Assembly (NCBI RefSeq): GCF_013409865.1
Contig: NZ_JACCBM010000001.1
Coordinates: 2,108,001-2,172,000 of the forward strand
Source of the DNA: Herbiconiux flava
GTDB taxonomy: Bacteria; Actinomycetota; Actinomycetes; Actinomycetales; Microbacteriaceae
DNA length: 64,000 bases
Reading direction: 5' to 3'
The position numbers were made by a program, and so were the translations under genes. A model generated the notes under the pieces. The model searched no databases. It was not told the origin of the DNA and saw only the letters and a program-made list of their open reading frames with translations. Shown piece after piece: positions 1 through 15,380 of this stretch (position 1 is its first letter; each line of letters begins with the position of its first letter).

Positions 1-1
1 G

Positions 2-34
2 AAGACCCTCGCCGGCCTGTCGATCAGCGGATGA
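2..34 (+). CDS. Possible 3' end of a truncated upstream gene
   Basis: Frame 2 reads KTLAGLSISG followed by TGA at 32-34, with codon usage compatible with a high-GC actinobacterial gene tail. Only ten residues are visible, so no product can be named. It is listed because the next 200 bases contain no gene and the rrn promoter follows. It could equally be chance reading of intergenic sequence. Confidence 0.25.
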   Translation, partial: KTLAGLSISG

Positions 35-252
35 TCGGGCCCCGACACGCCCGGGATGCAAAGTGATTTGCGAGCCCCGGAATCGGGCCGTAATGTTCTT
101 ACTCGTCACCCCACAGGTGCGGAAAGCGGAAGAGCTTACCGGCCTCAAGCGGGACATCAGATCTTCACTCTCCTGAAGACCGTCCCTTGTGGGGACAGGT
201 ACAAAAGATGAAAAGATCACAACCCCAACACACTCCGCTTCGGAACGTCGAT

Positions 253-280
253 TTGACAGGCTGGAAGCTGGTGCTAGGGT
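253..280 (+). promoter_or_regulatory. rrn operon promoter
   Basis: A perfect -35 TTGACA (253-258) is followed, after 16 bases, by TAGGGT (275-280), a TANNNT -10 box. It lies about 260 bases upstream of the 16S gene on the same strand and is the best sigma-70-type promoter in the first 540 bases. Confidence 0.7.
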
Positions 281-536
281 AGAGAAGTTGCCTGGAGCGG
301 CGGCCTGAAAGGGTTCTGCTCTGGTGTATCCGATCCTTGAGAACTCAACAGCGTGCACAATGTCAAATGCCAAAAACCCCGACAACTTTTAGTTGTAGGG
401 ATTCCTTTGGAAAACATTTAAACAACAAAGCAAGTCAGTAATGATTTGTTCTGTCAGTTTCAAACTCGTGTGACCAGGGCCTATTCCGGCCGGGTTGCAC
501 AATCTAATGTGCCGGCCTTCGGGTCGTGCAATAAAA
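281..536 (+). other. rrn leader, no protein gene
   Basis: Transcribed leader of the rrn operon. It contains a TTGAGAACTCAACAGCGTG-type block (about 338-356) resembling the TTTGAGAACTACACAG block seen again in the 16S-23S spacer (about 2356-2371). Such blocks are conserved in actinobacterial rrn leaders and are thought to act in antitermination or processing. A small CAACT/AGTTG hairpin lies near 382-394. No credible coding sequence was found. Confidence 0.55.
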
Positions 537-5612
<5,076 letters not shown>

Positions 5613-5763
5613 ATCACTACACTCATACATGTTGTAAGGCTGGTATGGGTGGCCAAGATTGCTTGCGTCCACTATGTGGTTCTCGATGTACGGTCGAGAA
5701 CCCGAACACACACAACACATTTCGTGTTGGACTGTTCGAAACTTCAAGACATATGTCTCTAGA
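5613..5763 (+). other. 23S-5S spacer
   Basis: This 151-base spacer contains the TTGCGTCCACTATGTGGTTCTC-type block (about 5662-5684), a conserved actinobacterial rrn processing or antitermination element related to the leader and ITS blocks, and an internal GTTCTCGA/TCGAGAAC inverted repeat. No tRNA was seen. Confidence 0.6.
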
Positions 5764-5883
5764 GTTTCGGCGGCCATAGCGAGAGGGAAACGCCCGGTCA
5801 CATTCCGAACCCGGAAGCTAAGACTCTCAGCGCCGATGGTACTGCAAGGGGGACCTTGTGGGAGAGTAGGACACCGCCGGACA
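5764..5883 (+). rRNA. 5S ribosomal RNA
   Basis: About 120 bases from GTTTCGGCGGCCATAGCG to the complementary 3' end CACCGCCGGAC. The internal conserved CCGAACCCGGAAGCTAAG stretch (about 5805-5822) is present. It is the third gene of the rrn operon, with a strong terminator 7 bases downstream. Confidence 0.95.
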
Positions 5884-5889
5884 TACTTT

Positions 5890-5923
5890 CAGAATGCCCA
5901 TCCCTTCGGGGGTGGGCATTCTG
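5890..5923 (+). terminator. rrn operon terminator
   Basis: A 15-bp stem (5890-5904 paired with 5909-5923, one G-T wobble) closes on a TTCG tetraloop (5905-5908), the exceptionally stable cUUCGg motif. It sits directly behind 5S. The T-tract after the stem is short (ATTT), as is usual in high-GC actinobacteria. Confidence 0.92.
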
Positions 5924-5984
5924 CATTTAACGGCCGAGATGACGGCACCGACCGGGCGCCGTGGGGGAGAGGTACGCTGAAGTG

Positions 5985-6143
5985 ATGAGCGGTGAGGAAC
6001 GGACTGACGACGAGGCGCTGCTGCCGCGCATCCGTGTGATCGAGGAGCAGCCGCTCGACTCGCGCGCCACCGCTTACGCCCAACTGCACGACGAACTGAA
6101 GGGCCGCCTCGAGGGCGGGGACTCGCTTCCGTCGAATGCCTAG
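5985..6143 (+). CDS. Small acidic protein upstream of tlyA
   Basis: A 52-residue ORF (MSGEERTDDE... to ...GDSLPSNA) rich in Glu, Asp and Arg with no recognisable domain. It overlaps the tlyA start by 8 bases, so translation is probably coupled, and it sits first in the housekeeping operon. A -10-like TACGCT at 5973-5978 ends 6 bases before the ATG, so the mRNA may be leaderless. An in-frame GTG at 5961 would add eight residues but lies upstream of that -10. Small ORFs before tlyA are known in actinobacteria; the function is unknown. Confidence 0.6.
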   Translation: MSGEERTDDEALLPRIRVIEEQPLDSRATAYAQLHDELKGRLEGGDSLPSNA

Positions 6144-6939
6144 CTCCACCCGTCTCGACGCGACCGTCGCCACCCTCGGTCTCGCGCGCTCCCGCACCCA
6201 CGCCGCCCGGCTGATCGCGAACGGCTACGTGCGGGTCGATGGCGCGCCGATCGTGAAGGCCGCGCATCCGGTGCTCGACGGGCAGGTGGTCACGGTGGAC
6301 GCAGTCGACCGGTACGTCAGCCGTGGTGCGAACAAGCTGATCGCCGCGCTCGACGCCTTCCCCGTGACCGTCCAGGGGAAGCTGGCGCTCGACGCCGGCG
6401 CGTCCACCGGTGGCTTCACGCAGGTGCTCCTTGAGCGGGGAGTGCGGCAGGTGCTGGCCGTCGATGTCGGGCACGGCCAGCTCGACCCGATCGTCGCCAA
6501 GGACGAGCGGGTGGTGGCGGTGGAGGGGTTCAACCTGCGTTTCGCGACGCCCGAGACGCTCGGCGGAGCATCCGGTGTTCACGAAGCCGTGGAGCTCGTG
6601 GTGGGCGACCTGTCGTTCATCTCGCTGGGGATCGTGCTGCCGGCACTGCAGAGCGTGGCCACGCCCGACGCCGACTTCGTGCTGCTGGTGAAGCCGCAGT
6701 TCGAGGTGGGGCGCACCGGGGTGAAGGAGGGCATCGTGAAGAACGCAGCCCTCCGGGCCGATGCCGTCTCGAACGTCCTCTGGGCGGCGTACGACCTCGG
6801 GTTGTCCACAGCCGGCATGATCGCGTCCCCCATTGCCGGGAGTGCCGGGAATCAGGAGTATCTGGTCTGGTTCAATCGGGAGGTCGGGTCCCATCCGACA
6901 GAATGGTTGCACCGGGTGACCGAGATGACAGGAGCGTGA
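6136..6939 (+). CDS. tlyA: TlyA family rRNA 2'-O-methyltransferase
   Basis: 267 residues. An N-terminal S4 RNA-binding domain (about 4-62) precedes a Rossmann methyltransferase with the SAM loop LDAGASTGGF (85-94). Residues K67, D158 (GDLSFIS), K186 (LLVKPQFE) and E241 fit the K-D-K-E tetrad of TlyA. In mycobacteria TlyA methylates 16S C1409 and 23S C1920 and confers capreomycin sensitivity; that specificity is inferred here by family. The ATG overlaps the preceding small ORF, and nadK begins 3 bases after its stop. Confidence 0.93.
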   Translation: MPSSTRLDATVATLGLARSRTHAARLIANGYVRVDGAPIVKAAHPVLDGQVVTVDAVDRYVSRGANKLIAALDAFPVTVQGKLALDAGASTGGFTQVLLERGVRQVLAVDVGHGQLDPIVAKDERVVAVEGFNLRFATPETLGGASGVHEAVELVVGDLSFISLGIVLPALQSVATPDADFVLLVKPQFEVGRTGVKEGIVKNAALRADAVSNVLWAAYDLGLSTAGMIASPIAGSAGNQEYLVWFNREVGSHPTEWLHRVTEMTGA

Positions 6940-6942
6940 CGC

Positions 6943-7857
6943 GTGGCGACTGAGCGATACATGCTCGTGGTGCTGCACACCGGCCGGCGCGACTCCGTGC
7001 TGGCCGCTGCGAGCGTCTGCGACCAGCTGCGGGAGGCCGGCGTGACGCCGGTGCTGCCCCCCTTCGACGAGGGCGACCACCCCGAGGTGCTCGACGAGCT
7101 GGGAGAGGTGGCGACGCTCGGCGCCGGCATCTCGGTCTACGACCTCGAGCTCGTGATGGTGCTGGGTGGCGACGGCACGATCCTGCGCGCCGCAGAGATC
7201 GTGCGCGGCGCGACGGTGCCCCTGCTCGGCGTGAACCTCGGCCACGTCGGGTTCCTCGCCGAGAGCGAGCGAAAAGACCTCACCGCCACGGTGCAGCGCG
7301 CCCTGGCCCGCGACTACCTCGTCGAGGAGCGCATGACGCTCTCGGTGCGGGTGAAGCTCGGCACCGAGGTGGTCTACGAGAGCTGGGCGCTGAACGAGGC
7401 GACGGTCGAGAAGGCGAGTCGCGAGCGGATGCTCGAGGTCGTCATCGAGGTCGACGGCCGCCCCCTGTCGAGCTTCGGCTGCGACGGCGTGGTGATGTCG
7501 ACGCCCACCGGCTCCACGGCCTATTCCTTCTCGGCGGGCGGCCCGGTCGTCTGGCCGAGCCTCGACGCCCTGCTCATGGTTCCGCTCAGCCCGCACGCGC
7601 TGTTCGCGCGTCCGCTCGTCGTCGGCCCCGACTCCGCGCTGGCGGTCGAGGTGCTCGAGCGGTCCGAGGGCGGTGCCGTGCTCTGGAGTGACGGGCGGCG
7701 GATGCGCGACCTCCCCAAGGGCGCCCGGGTCGTCGTGCGGCGATCGCCCGTTCCGGTGCGGCTCGCCCGGCTGCAGATGGGGCCGTTCACCGACCGGCTC
7801 GTGCGCAAGTTCAATCTGCCCGTGAACGGGTGGAGAGGCCCGATGGACCGTGATTGA
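6943..7857 (+). CDS. nadK: NAD kinase
   Basis: 304 residues from a GTG start. The GGDGT nucleotide motif is at 75-79, NLGHVGFL at 98-105, and the Gly-rich TPTGSTAYSFSAGG motif at 187-200; these are diagnostic of ATP/polyphosphate-dependent NAD kinase, which makes NADP in the cytoplasm. The stop overlaps the recN GTG start by 8 bases. tlyA-nadK-recN is a conserved actinobacterial order. There is no sign of disruption. Confidence 0.96.
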   Translation: MATERYMLVVLHTGRRDSVLAAASVCDQLREAGVTPVLPPFDEGDHPEVLDELGEVATLGAGISVYDLELVMVLGGDGTILRAAEIVRGATVPLLGVNLGHVGFLAESERKDLTATVQRALARDYLVEERMTLSVRVKLGTEVVYESWALNEATVEKASRERMLEVVIEVDGRPLSSFGCDGVVMSTPTGSTAYSFSAGGPVVWPSLDALLMVPLSPHALFARPLVVGPDSALAVEVLERSEGGAVLWSDGRRMRDLPKGARVVVRRSPVPVRLARLQMGPFTDRLVRKFNLPVNGWRGPMDRD

Positions 7858-9565
7858 AGAACTCTCCATCCGCGACCTCGGGGTGATCGGCGAGGCCGTG
7901 CTGCCCCTCGGGCGCGGGTTCACCGCCGTCACCGGTGAGACCGGTGCGGGCAAGACGATGGTGGTGTCCGCGCTCGGGCTGCTGCTCGGGCAGCGTGCCG
8001 ACACGGGCGCGGTGCGCTCCGGCGCGGCGCAGGCCTGGGTCGAGGGGCGCGTCCTCGTCGACCCCGAGAGCGCCGTGGCCGAGCGCGTGCGCGAGATCGG
8101 CGGCGACCTCGACGACGGCGGGCCCGACGGCAGCGAGGTCATCCTGTCGCGCTCGGTCTCGGCCGAGGGGCGCGGGCGCACCGTCGTCGGCGGGCGGTCC
8201 GCTCCGCTGAGCGTGCTGAGCGAGATTGGCGACGCCCTCGTGGTGGTGCACGGCCAGAGCGATCAGCTGCGGCTGAAGAGCCAGGCCGCCCAGCGCGGGG
8301 CGCTCGACAGCTTCGCCGGTGCGGCCCTCGCCGCACGGCTCAGCGAGTACCGGTCGTTGCACGGCTCGTGGCAGGCCCACACCGCCGAGATCGAGGCGCT
8401 CGTCACCGAGCGCACGGCGCGCATCCGCGAGGCCGACCAGCTGCGCACCGCCATCGACGAGATCACCGCCGTCGCCCCGCAGCCGGGGGAGGACGACGAG
8501 CTCGCCGACGTCGCCGCCCGGCTGACCAACCTCGAAGACCTGCGCATCGCCTCGGCCGAGGCGCGCGAGACCATCTCGAGCGAGACGGGCGACCACCCAG
8601 ACACCGTCGGGTTGATCGACGCCGCGCTCCGGAGCCTCGAACGGGTCGCCCACCACGACCAGGCCCTGGCCCCGATCGTGGAGGCGCTCGTGTCGGCGAG
8701 CTTCCTGGTCTCCGACATCTCCACGCAGCTCGCCAGCTACGCCGGAACCCTCGAGACCGACGAGGTGGGGGAGCTCGACCGCGTGCAGGAGCGTCGGGCC
8801 GACCTGACGAACCTGATGCGCAAGTACGGGCCGGGTCTCTCCGACGTGATCGCCTACGCGGAGTCGGCCGAGCCGCGACTGCTCGAGCTCGACTCCGACT
8901 CCGACCGCATCGAGCAGCTGACCGCTCTCGTCGACGACGAGCTCGCCGAGCTGGAGCGCCTGGCCGACGAGCTGAGCGCGCTCCGCCGCGCGGCCGGCGA
9001 GGAGCTGTCGGCGAAGGTGACCGCCGAGCTCGGTGCGCTGGCGATGCCGAACGCCCGCTTCGTGGTCGACGTGCAGCCGCGCGAGGAGCTCGGCACGACC
9101 GGGCGTGATCTGGTGCAGTTCCTGCTTCGGCCGCACGAGGGCACCGAGCCGCGTCCGCTGAACAAGGGCGCCTCGGGCGGCGAGCTCTCGCGCGTGATGC
9201 TCGCGATCGAGGTCGTTCTCGCGACCGCCGATCCGGTGCCGACGTTCGTCTTCGACGAGGTCGACGCGGGAGTGGGTGGAGCCTCCGCGATCGAGATCGG
9301 CCGCCGGCTGGCGGCGCTTGCGCAGACCTCGCAGGTCATCGTCGTGACGCACCTCGCGCAGGTCGCGGCGTTCGCCACGAACCACCTCCGCGTGGAGAAA
9401 AACCTCGACGGGCCCGTGACCGCGTCGAACGTGGTGCAGCTCGAGGGCGACGAGCGGCTGGCGGAGATGGCGCGGCTGCTCTCGGGGCTGCCCGACTCGG
9501 AGTCGGGGCTGGCGCACGCCGCCGAGCTGCTCGAGATCGCCCGGTCGCTCGCCGTCGCGGGCTGA
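7850..9565 (+). CDS. recN: DNA repair protein RecN
   Basis: 571 residues, SMC-like ATPase for double-strand-break repair. Walker A GETGAGKT at 29-36, a long central coiled-coil segment (about 160-360), an ABC signature with SGGELSR (about 443-449), and Walker B FVFDEVDAGVGG (about 467-478). Length is normal (about 550-590). The GTG start overlaps the end of nadK, implying coupling. Confidence 0.96.
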   Translation: MIEELSIRDLGVIGEAVLPLGRGFTAVTGETGAGKTMVVSALGLLLGQRADTGAVRSGAAQAWVEGRVLVDPESAVAERVREIGGDLDDGGPDGSEVILSRSVSAEGRGRTVVGGRSAPLSVLSEIGDALVVVHGQSDQLRLKSQAAQRGALDSFAGAALAARLSEYRSLHGSWQAHTAEIEALVTERTARIREADQLRTAIDEITAVAPQPGEDDELADVAARLTNLEDLRIASAEARETISSETGDHPDTVGLIDAALRSLERVAHHDQALAPIVEALVSASFLVSDISTQLASYAGTLETDEVGELDRVQERRADLTNLMRKYGPGLSDVIAYAESAEPRLLELDSDSDRIEQLTALVDDELAELERLADELSALRRAAGEELSAKVTAELGALAMPNARFVVDVQPREELGTTGRDLVQFLLRPHEGTEPRPLNKGASGGELSRVMLAIEVVLATADPVPTFVFDEVDAGVGGASAIEIGRRLAALAQTSQVIVVTHLAQVAAFATNHLRVEKNLDGPVTASNVVQLEGDERLAEMARLLSGLPDSESGLAHAAELLEIARSLAVAG

Positions 9566-9664
9566 CGGCCGATTCGGCTGCCGCAGGACTCCGGCTGACG
9601 GCCGGGTCGGCACTGCCGCACGACGGGGCCCTGTGCCACACTGAGAGCCATCGCGGTTCGAGGG

Positions 9665-11104
9665 GTGCCGCCGAGCATCGGGGGACGTGTGGCCGGCACG
9701 GGGGACGGGGAGCTGGAGTCGCTCGTCGCGGAGCTCCGTGCCGAGAACGCGCGGCTCCGCGCCGCGGCGGAGGCATCCGCGGCGGCCTCCGCGGCAGCGG
9801 GGCCGTCGGCGGGGCCGGACGGAGCGCCCGGGGGCTCGGACGGGGCCGCGGCGGTCGGCGGGCGCCGGCGATGGCGGGCCGGGCGGGGTCGGAGCGGAGC
9901 ATCCGCTGCCCTGATCGTCGTGGGGCTGCTCGTCGCCCCGCTGGCGCTGGTGGCGAACTGGGGGCAGACGCAGCTCGTCGACACGGAGGCGTTCGTGCAG
10001 ACCTTCGCGCCGCTCGCCCGCGACGAGGCGGTGCAGGCGTTCGTCGTGAGCGAGGTGATGACCGTCGTCACCGACGAGGTCGACTTCGAGCAGACGACCG
10101 GGGAGGTGTTCGACGCGGTGGGGCAGCTCGGGCTGGCGCCGGCGGCGAACAGCGCCCTGCAGGCGCTGAAGACCCCCGCGGCGCTCGGCCTGCAGAGTCT
10201 GGCGACCTCGGTGGTGACCGACGTCGTGCGCTCGCCCGCGTTCGCCGACGTCTGGGAGCAGGCGCTCCGGGTCAGCCACCGGCAGCTCGTGGCGGCCCTT
10301 CGCGGCGACCCGGCGGCGGCCCTGGCGATCTCGTCGTCGGGGGAGCTCTCGGTGCAGCTGGCGCCGATCGTGCAGGCGGTGAAGGCGGCGCTGATCGATC
10401 AGGGGCTGAGCATCGCCGAGGCGATCCCGGCGGTCGACGTGAGTATCGTCGTGGCCCGCTCCGACTCGTTCGGGCAGTTGGTGCTGGCCTACGGGCTCGC
10501 GGTGGGGCTCGGGCTCTGGCTGCCGTGGATCTGCCTGGCACTGCTGACGGCAGGGGTGCTGCTCGCCCGCCGACGGCCGGTCGCCGTGCTCCGCACCGGT
10601 GTGGCCCTCGGCCTCGTGATGCTCGTCTGCGGCATCGCGCTGCGGATCGCCTCGCTCGTGGTGGTCGCCGCGATCGCGCCGAGGTACGTGCCGATCGACG
10701 CGGCCGGCGTGCTCTACGACACCGTCACGGTGCGGGTGTCGGAGACCGTCGTGGCGTTCGCGGTGCTCGGCTTCACGGTGGCGCTGATCGCGTGGGTGCT
10801 GGGGCCCGTGCGGCCGGCCCCGGCGGTTCGTGCCGCGTTCGCCTCCGGCGCGGCTCGCCTGCGGAGCTATGGCGACGGCCGGGCCATCACGACCGGGGCG
10901 TTCGGGCGCTGGCTCGGCCGCAACCGCGTGGCGGTGGAGGTGCTGATCGGGGTGGTCGCGGCCGCCGTGATCCTCGCCGTGCGGCCGATCGGCACCGGCC
11001 GGATCGTGCTGACGGCCGTCGTCGCGCTCGTGCTGCTCGTTGTCGTCGAGCTGCTGCAGCGACCCCCGGCACCGGCTCCGATCGACGACGCGGAGGCGGC
11101 GTGA
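9665..11104 (+). CDS. Actinobacterial multi-pass membrane protein, function unknown
   Basis: 479 residues. A short N-terminal coiled coil (about 15-37) and a Gly/Ala/Asp-rich linker precede a first membrane segment (about 79-97), then an extracytoplasmic-looking region starting NWGQTQLVDTEAFVQTF that recurs in uncharacterised actinobacterial membrane proteins. Hydrophobic segments follow near 275-300, 308-335, 355-378 and 425-465. An alternative GTG at 9689 has a better GGGG spacing and would remove eight residues. It lies between recN and pyrG, a place often filled by unknown or copper-transporter-like membrane proteins. No function is assigned. Confidence 0.75.
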   Translation: MPPSIGGRVAGTGDGELESLVAELRAENARLRAAAEASAAASAAAGPSAGPDGAPGGSDGAAAVGGRRRWRAGRGRSGASAALIVVGLLVAPLALVANWGQTQLVDTEAFVQTFAPLARDEAVQAFVVSEVMTVVTDEVDFEQTTGEVFDAVGQLGLAPAANSALQALKTPAALGLQSLATSVVTDVVRSPAFADVWEQALRVSHRQLVAALRGDPAAALAISSSGELSVQLAPIVQAVKAALIDQGLSIAEAIPAVDVSIVVARSDSFGQLVLAYGLAVGLGLWLPWICLALLTAGVLLARRRPVAVLRTGVALGLVMLVCGIALRIASLVVVAAIAPRYVPIDAAGVLYDTVTVRVSETVVAFAVLGFTVALIAWVLGPVRPAPAVRAAFASGAARLRSYGDGRAITTGAFGRWLGRNRVAVEVLIGVVAAAVILAVRPIGTGRIVLTAVVALVLLVVVELLQRPPAPAPIDDAEAA

Positions 11105-11129
11105 CGACATGGAGACCTCAGAGCACTGT

Positions 11130-11135
11130 TAGGAT
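11130..11135 (+). promoter_or_regulatory. Putative -10 box of pyrG (leaderless start)
   Basis: TAGGAT ends 8 bases before a GTG that is in frame with pyrG (11144). That is the spacing expected if transcription begins at or just before the GTG and the mRNA has no 5' leader. No good -35 is visible at 17 bases. This supports the longer pyrG N-terminus over the internal ATGs at 11171 and 11186. Confidence 0.45.
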
Positions 11136-11143
11136 GGAATTCC

Positions 11144-12842
<1,699 letters not shown>

Positions 12843-12850
<8 letters not shown>

Positions 12851-13487
12851 GTCGGGTGCCGAACCGGCCGACGAGCTCGTCGGCATCGAGGCCGATTCGA
12901 GCGAGGTCGTCTTCGAGGGCAAGATCTGGGACGTGCGCCGCGAGACGTTCAGCTACGGCGGCGAGACGCTGACGCGGGAGTTCATCGACCACACGGGCGC
13001 CGTCGCGGTGATCGCGATGGACGACGAGGAGCGGGTGCTGCTGATCAAGCAGTACCGGCACCCCGTGCGCCGCCGGGAGTGGGAGCCGCCGGCGGGCCTC
13101 CTCGACGAGGACGGCGAGTCGCCGCTCGACGCCGCGAAGCGCGAGCTCTCGGAGGAGGTCGACCTCGAGGCCGACGACTGGCACGTGCTGGCCGACTACG
13201 TGACGACCCCGGGCGGCAACAACGAGGCCATCCGGGTGTACCTCGCGCGAGGCGTGCGCCCCACGGGGTCGACGTTCGATCGCGAGGGCGAGGAGGCCGA
13301 CATGGAGTCGCAGTGGTTCGCCCTCGACGACGTGGTCGACGCCGTGCTCGCGAGCCGGGTGCAGAACCCGTCGCTCGTCGTGGGGGCGCTCGCCGCGCAC
13401 GCGTCGCGGGCTCGTGGCTGGTCGACTCTGCGTGCGGCCGACGCGCCGTGGCCCGACCACCCGAAGCACCGCCCCTCGGGCAGCTAG
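12843..13487 (+). CDS. NUDIX hydrolase, ADP-ribose pyrophosphatase type
   Basis: 214 residues with a nudix box from GLLDEDGE through RELSEEVDL (about 84-107), containing the REL-x-EE metal-binding core. Position right after pyrG and before xerD matches the actinobacterial ADP-ribose pyrophosphatase (mycobacterial Rv1700-type), which hydrolyses ADP-ribose to AMP and ribose 5-phosphate. The substrate is inferred from family and context. The start overlaps pyrG. Confidence 0.88.
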
Positions 13488-13498
13488 GCCGGGCAGCC

Positions 13499-14425
13499 GT
13501 GGTCGTCGCGGCCGGTGCGACCGCCGTGCCGGTCGCCGTCGACCGGTTCCTCCGCCACATCACGGTCGAGCGCGGGCTGGCCGGCAACACGGTGGCCGCG
13601 TACCGGCGCGACCTGGTGCGCTACGCGTCCTGGCTGGATGCCCGGGGAATCGGCGACGTGGCCCGCATCGGCGAGAACGACATCGGCGCCTTCACGCAGG
13701 CGCTGCGCTCCGCCGAGGGGGAGGAGCTGTCCGCGGCGTCGGTCGCGCGCATCCTGTCGACCGTGCGCGGGTTCCACCGCTACCTGGTCGAGGAGGGCCT
13801 CGTCGAGGTCGACGTCGCGCACGACGTGAAGCCGCCGAAGCTCGCCCTGCGGCTGCCCAAGGCGATCACCATCGACGAGATGGAGCGGCTGCTCACCTCG
13901 ACCGGGGGCGAGGAGCCGATCGCCGTGCGCGACCGCGCCCTGCTCGAGCTGCTCTACGCGACCGGGGCGCGCATCTCCGAGCTCGTCGGTCTCGACGTCG
14001 ACGACGTGCAGGAGGGCGACATGGTGCGGGTGACGGGCAAGGGAAGCAAGCAGCGGGTGGTGCCCGTGGGCAGCTACGCCCGCACGGCGCTCGACGCGTA
14101 CCTGGTGCGGGTGCGTCCGACGTTCGCGACCCGGGGGCGGTCGACCCCGGCGCTGTTCCTCGGCATCCGGGGCCAGCGACTCAGCCGGCAGGGGGCGTGG
14201 CTCGTGATCCAGGCCGCCGCCGAACGGGCGGGGCTCTCGACGCACGTGTCGCCGCACACCTTCCGGCACTCCTTCGCGACCCACCTGCTGCAGGGCGGTG
14301 CCGACGTGCGCGTGGTGCAGGACCTGCTCGGCCACTCCTCGGTGGCGACCACGCAGCTCTACACGCATGTCACGGCGGACACGCTGATCGACATGTACCA
14401 GACCGCCCACCCCCGCGCCCGGTAG
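13499..14425 (+). CDS. xerD: Tyrosine recombinase XerD
   Basis: 308 residues from GTG 13499, 11 bases after the nudix stop (GTG 13526 is an alternative). N-terminal SAM-like core-binding domain (about 12-105) and C-terminal catalytic domain with R158 (ARISEL), K184 (GKGSKQR), H253 and R256 (HTFRHSF), H279 (LGHS) and nucleophile Y288 (LYTHV): the full pentad plus Tyr is intact. It resolves chromosome dimers at dif with XerC. The TAG stop is also part of a -10-like TAGAAT for the next gene. Confidence 0.93.
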   Translation: MVVAAGATAVPVAVDRFLRHITVERGLAGNTVAAYRRDLVRYASWLDARGIGDVARIGENDIGAFTQALRSAEGEELSAASVARILSTVRGFHRYLVEEGLVEVDVAHDVKPPKLALRLPKAITIDEMERLLTSTGGEEPIAVRDRALLELLYATGARISELVGLDVDDVQEGDMVRVTGKGSKQRVVPVGSYARTALDAYLVRVRPTFATRGRSTPALFLGIRGQRLSRQGAWLVIQAAAERAGLSTHVSPHTFRHSFATHLLQGGADVRVVQDLLGHSSVATTQLYTHVTADTLIDMYQTAHPRAR

Positions 14426-14428
14426 AAT
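14423..14428 (+). promoter_or_regulatory. Putative -10 box of the parA-scpAB segment
   Basis: TAGAAT matches TATAAT at five of six positions and begins on the xerD stop codon. A start site near 14435 would leave a 40-base leader before the parA-like GTG (14475), which has GAGGAG at 14461-14466. The -35 region is weak. This may give the segregation genes an internal promoter. Confidence 0.4.
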
Positions 14429-14474
14429 CGAGCGAGTGCGCCGGGATGGCGCGCAGGAATGAGGAGCGACTTCG

Positions 14475-15380
14475 GTGGCCATCAGAAGCACGAGAACGGC
14501 GAAGACGGCACAGGCCTCCGAGCTGAGCGGCCTCGATCTGCCGAAGATGGGCCCGACCGGGCGCCCCGTCACCGAGTTCCCCGACCCGGCTCCGCTGGCC
14601 TCGCACGGCCCCGCTCGCATCATCTCGCTCTGCAACCAGAAGGGCGGCGTCGGCAAGACGACGACGAGCGTCAACGTGGGGGCGGCTCTCGCCGAGTACG
14701 GGCGCAAGGTGCTCGCCATCGACTTCGACCCGCAGGGTGCGCTGTCGGCGGGGCTCGGCGTGATGACCCACGACATCCCCACCATCTACGACCTGCTGAT
14801 CGGCACGGTGAAAGACCCGGCCGAGACGATCCGGAGCACCAGCGTGCCCGGGCTCGACATCATCCCGGCGAACATCGACCTGTCGGCGGCCGAGGTGCAC
14901 CTCGTCAGCGAGGTCGCGCGCGAGTCGATCCTGGCCCGCGTTCTGCGCAAGGTGAGCAACGACTACGACGTCATCCTGATCGACTGCCAGCCCTCGCTCG
15001 GGCTGCTCACCGTGAACGCGCTCACCGCGAGCCACGGCGTGCTCATCCCGCTCGAGTGCGAGTACTTCGCGCTCCGCGGCGTGGCCCTGCTCGTCGAGAC
15101 GATCGACAAGGTGCGCGACCGGCTGAACCCGGCGCTCGTGCTCGACGGCATCCTCGCCACCATGTACGACCCGCGCACGCTGCACTCCCGTGAGGTGCTC
15201 GAGCGCGTGGTCGAGACCTTCGGCGACAAGGTGTTCGAGACGGTCATCGGCCGAACGGTGAAGTTCCCCGACGCGACCGTGGCCGGCAAGCCGATCACGC
15301 AGTTCGCGCCCGAGCACACCTCGGCGAAGGCCTACAAGCAGCTGGCCAGAGAACTGGTCGCCCGTGGCGCGGTCGCCTGA
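14475..15380 (+). CDS. ParA/Soj family ATPase
   Basis: 301 residues from GTG with a GAGGAG ribosome site 9 bases upstream. After a 48-residue N-terminal extension comes the deviant Walker A KGGVGKTT (56-63), then DFDPQGAL (A' motif) and IDCQPSLGLLTVNAL (Walker B region). This is the second, scpAB-linked ParA of actinobacteria rather than the oriC-proximal parAB gene: no parB follows. It overlaps scpA by 17 bases. Partner and role in segregation are inferred from position. Confidence 0.88.
   Translation: MAIRSTRTAKTAQASELSGLDLPKMGPTGRPVTEFPDPAPLASHGPARIISLCNQKGGVGKTTTSVNVGAALAEYGRKVLAIDFDPQGALSAGLGVMTHDIPTIYDLLIGTVKDPAETIRSTSVPGLDIIPANIDLSAAEVHLVSEVARESILARVLRKVSNDYDVILIDCQPSLGLLTVNALTASHGVLIPLECEYFALRGVALLVETIDKVRDRLNPALVLDGILATMYDPRTLHSREVLERVVETFGDKVFETVIGRTVKFPDATVAGKPITQFAPEHTSAKAYKQLARELVARGAVA

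Noticed and set aside
7811..11110. Minus-strand open frame of about 1,100 codons opposite recN and the membrane protein
   Set aside because: Low-complexity Arg/His/Gly-rich translation typical of the antisense of high-GC genes; no domain; the plus-strand genes have clear motifs.
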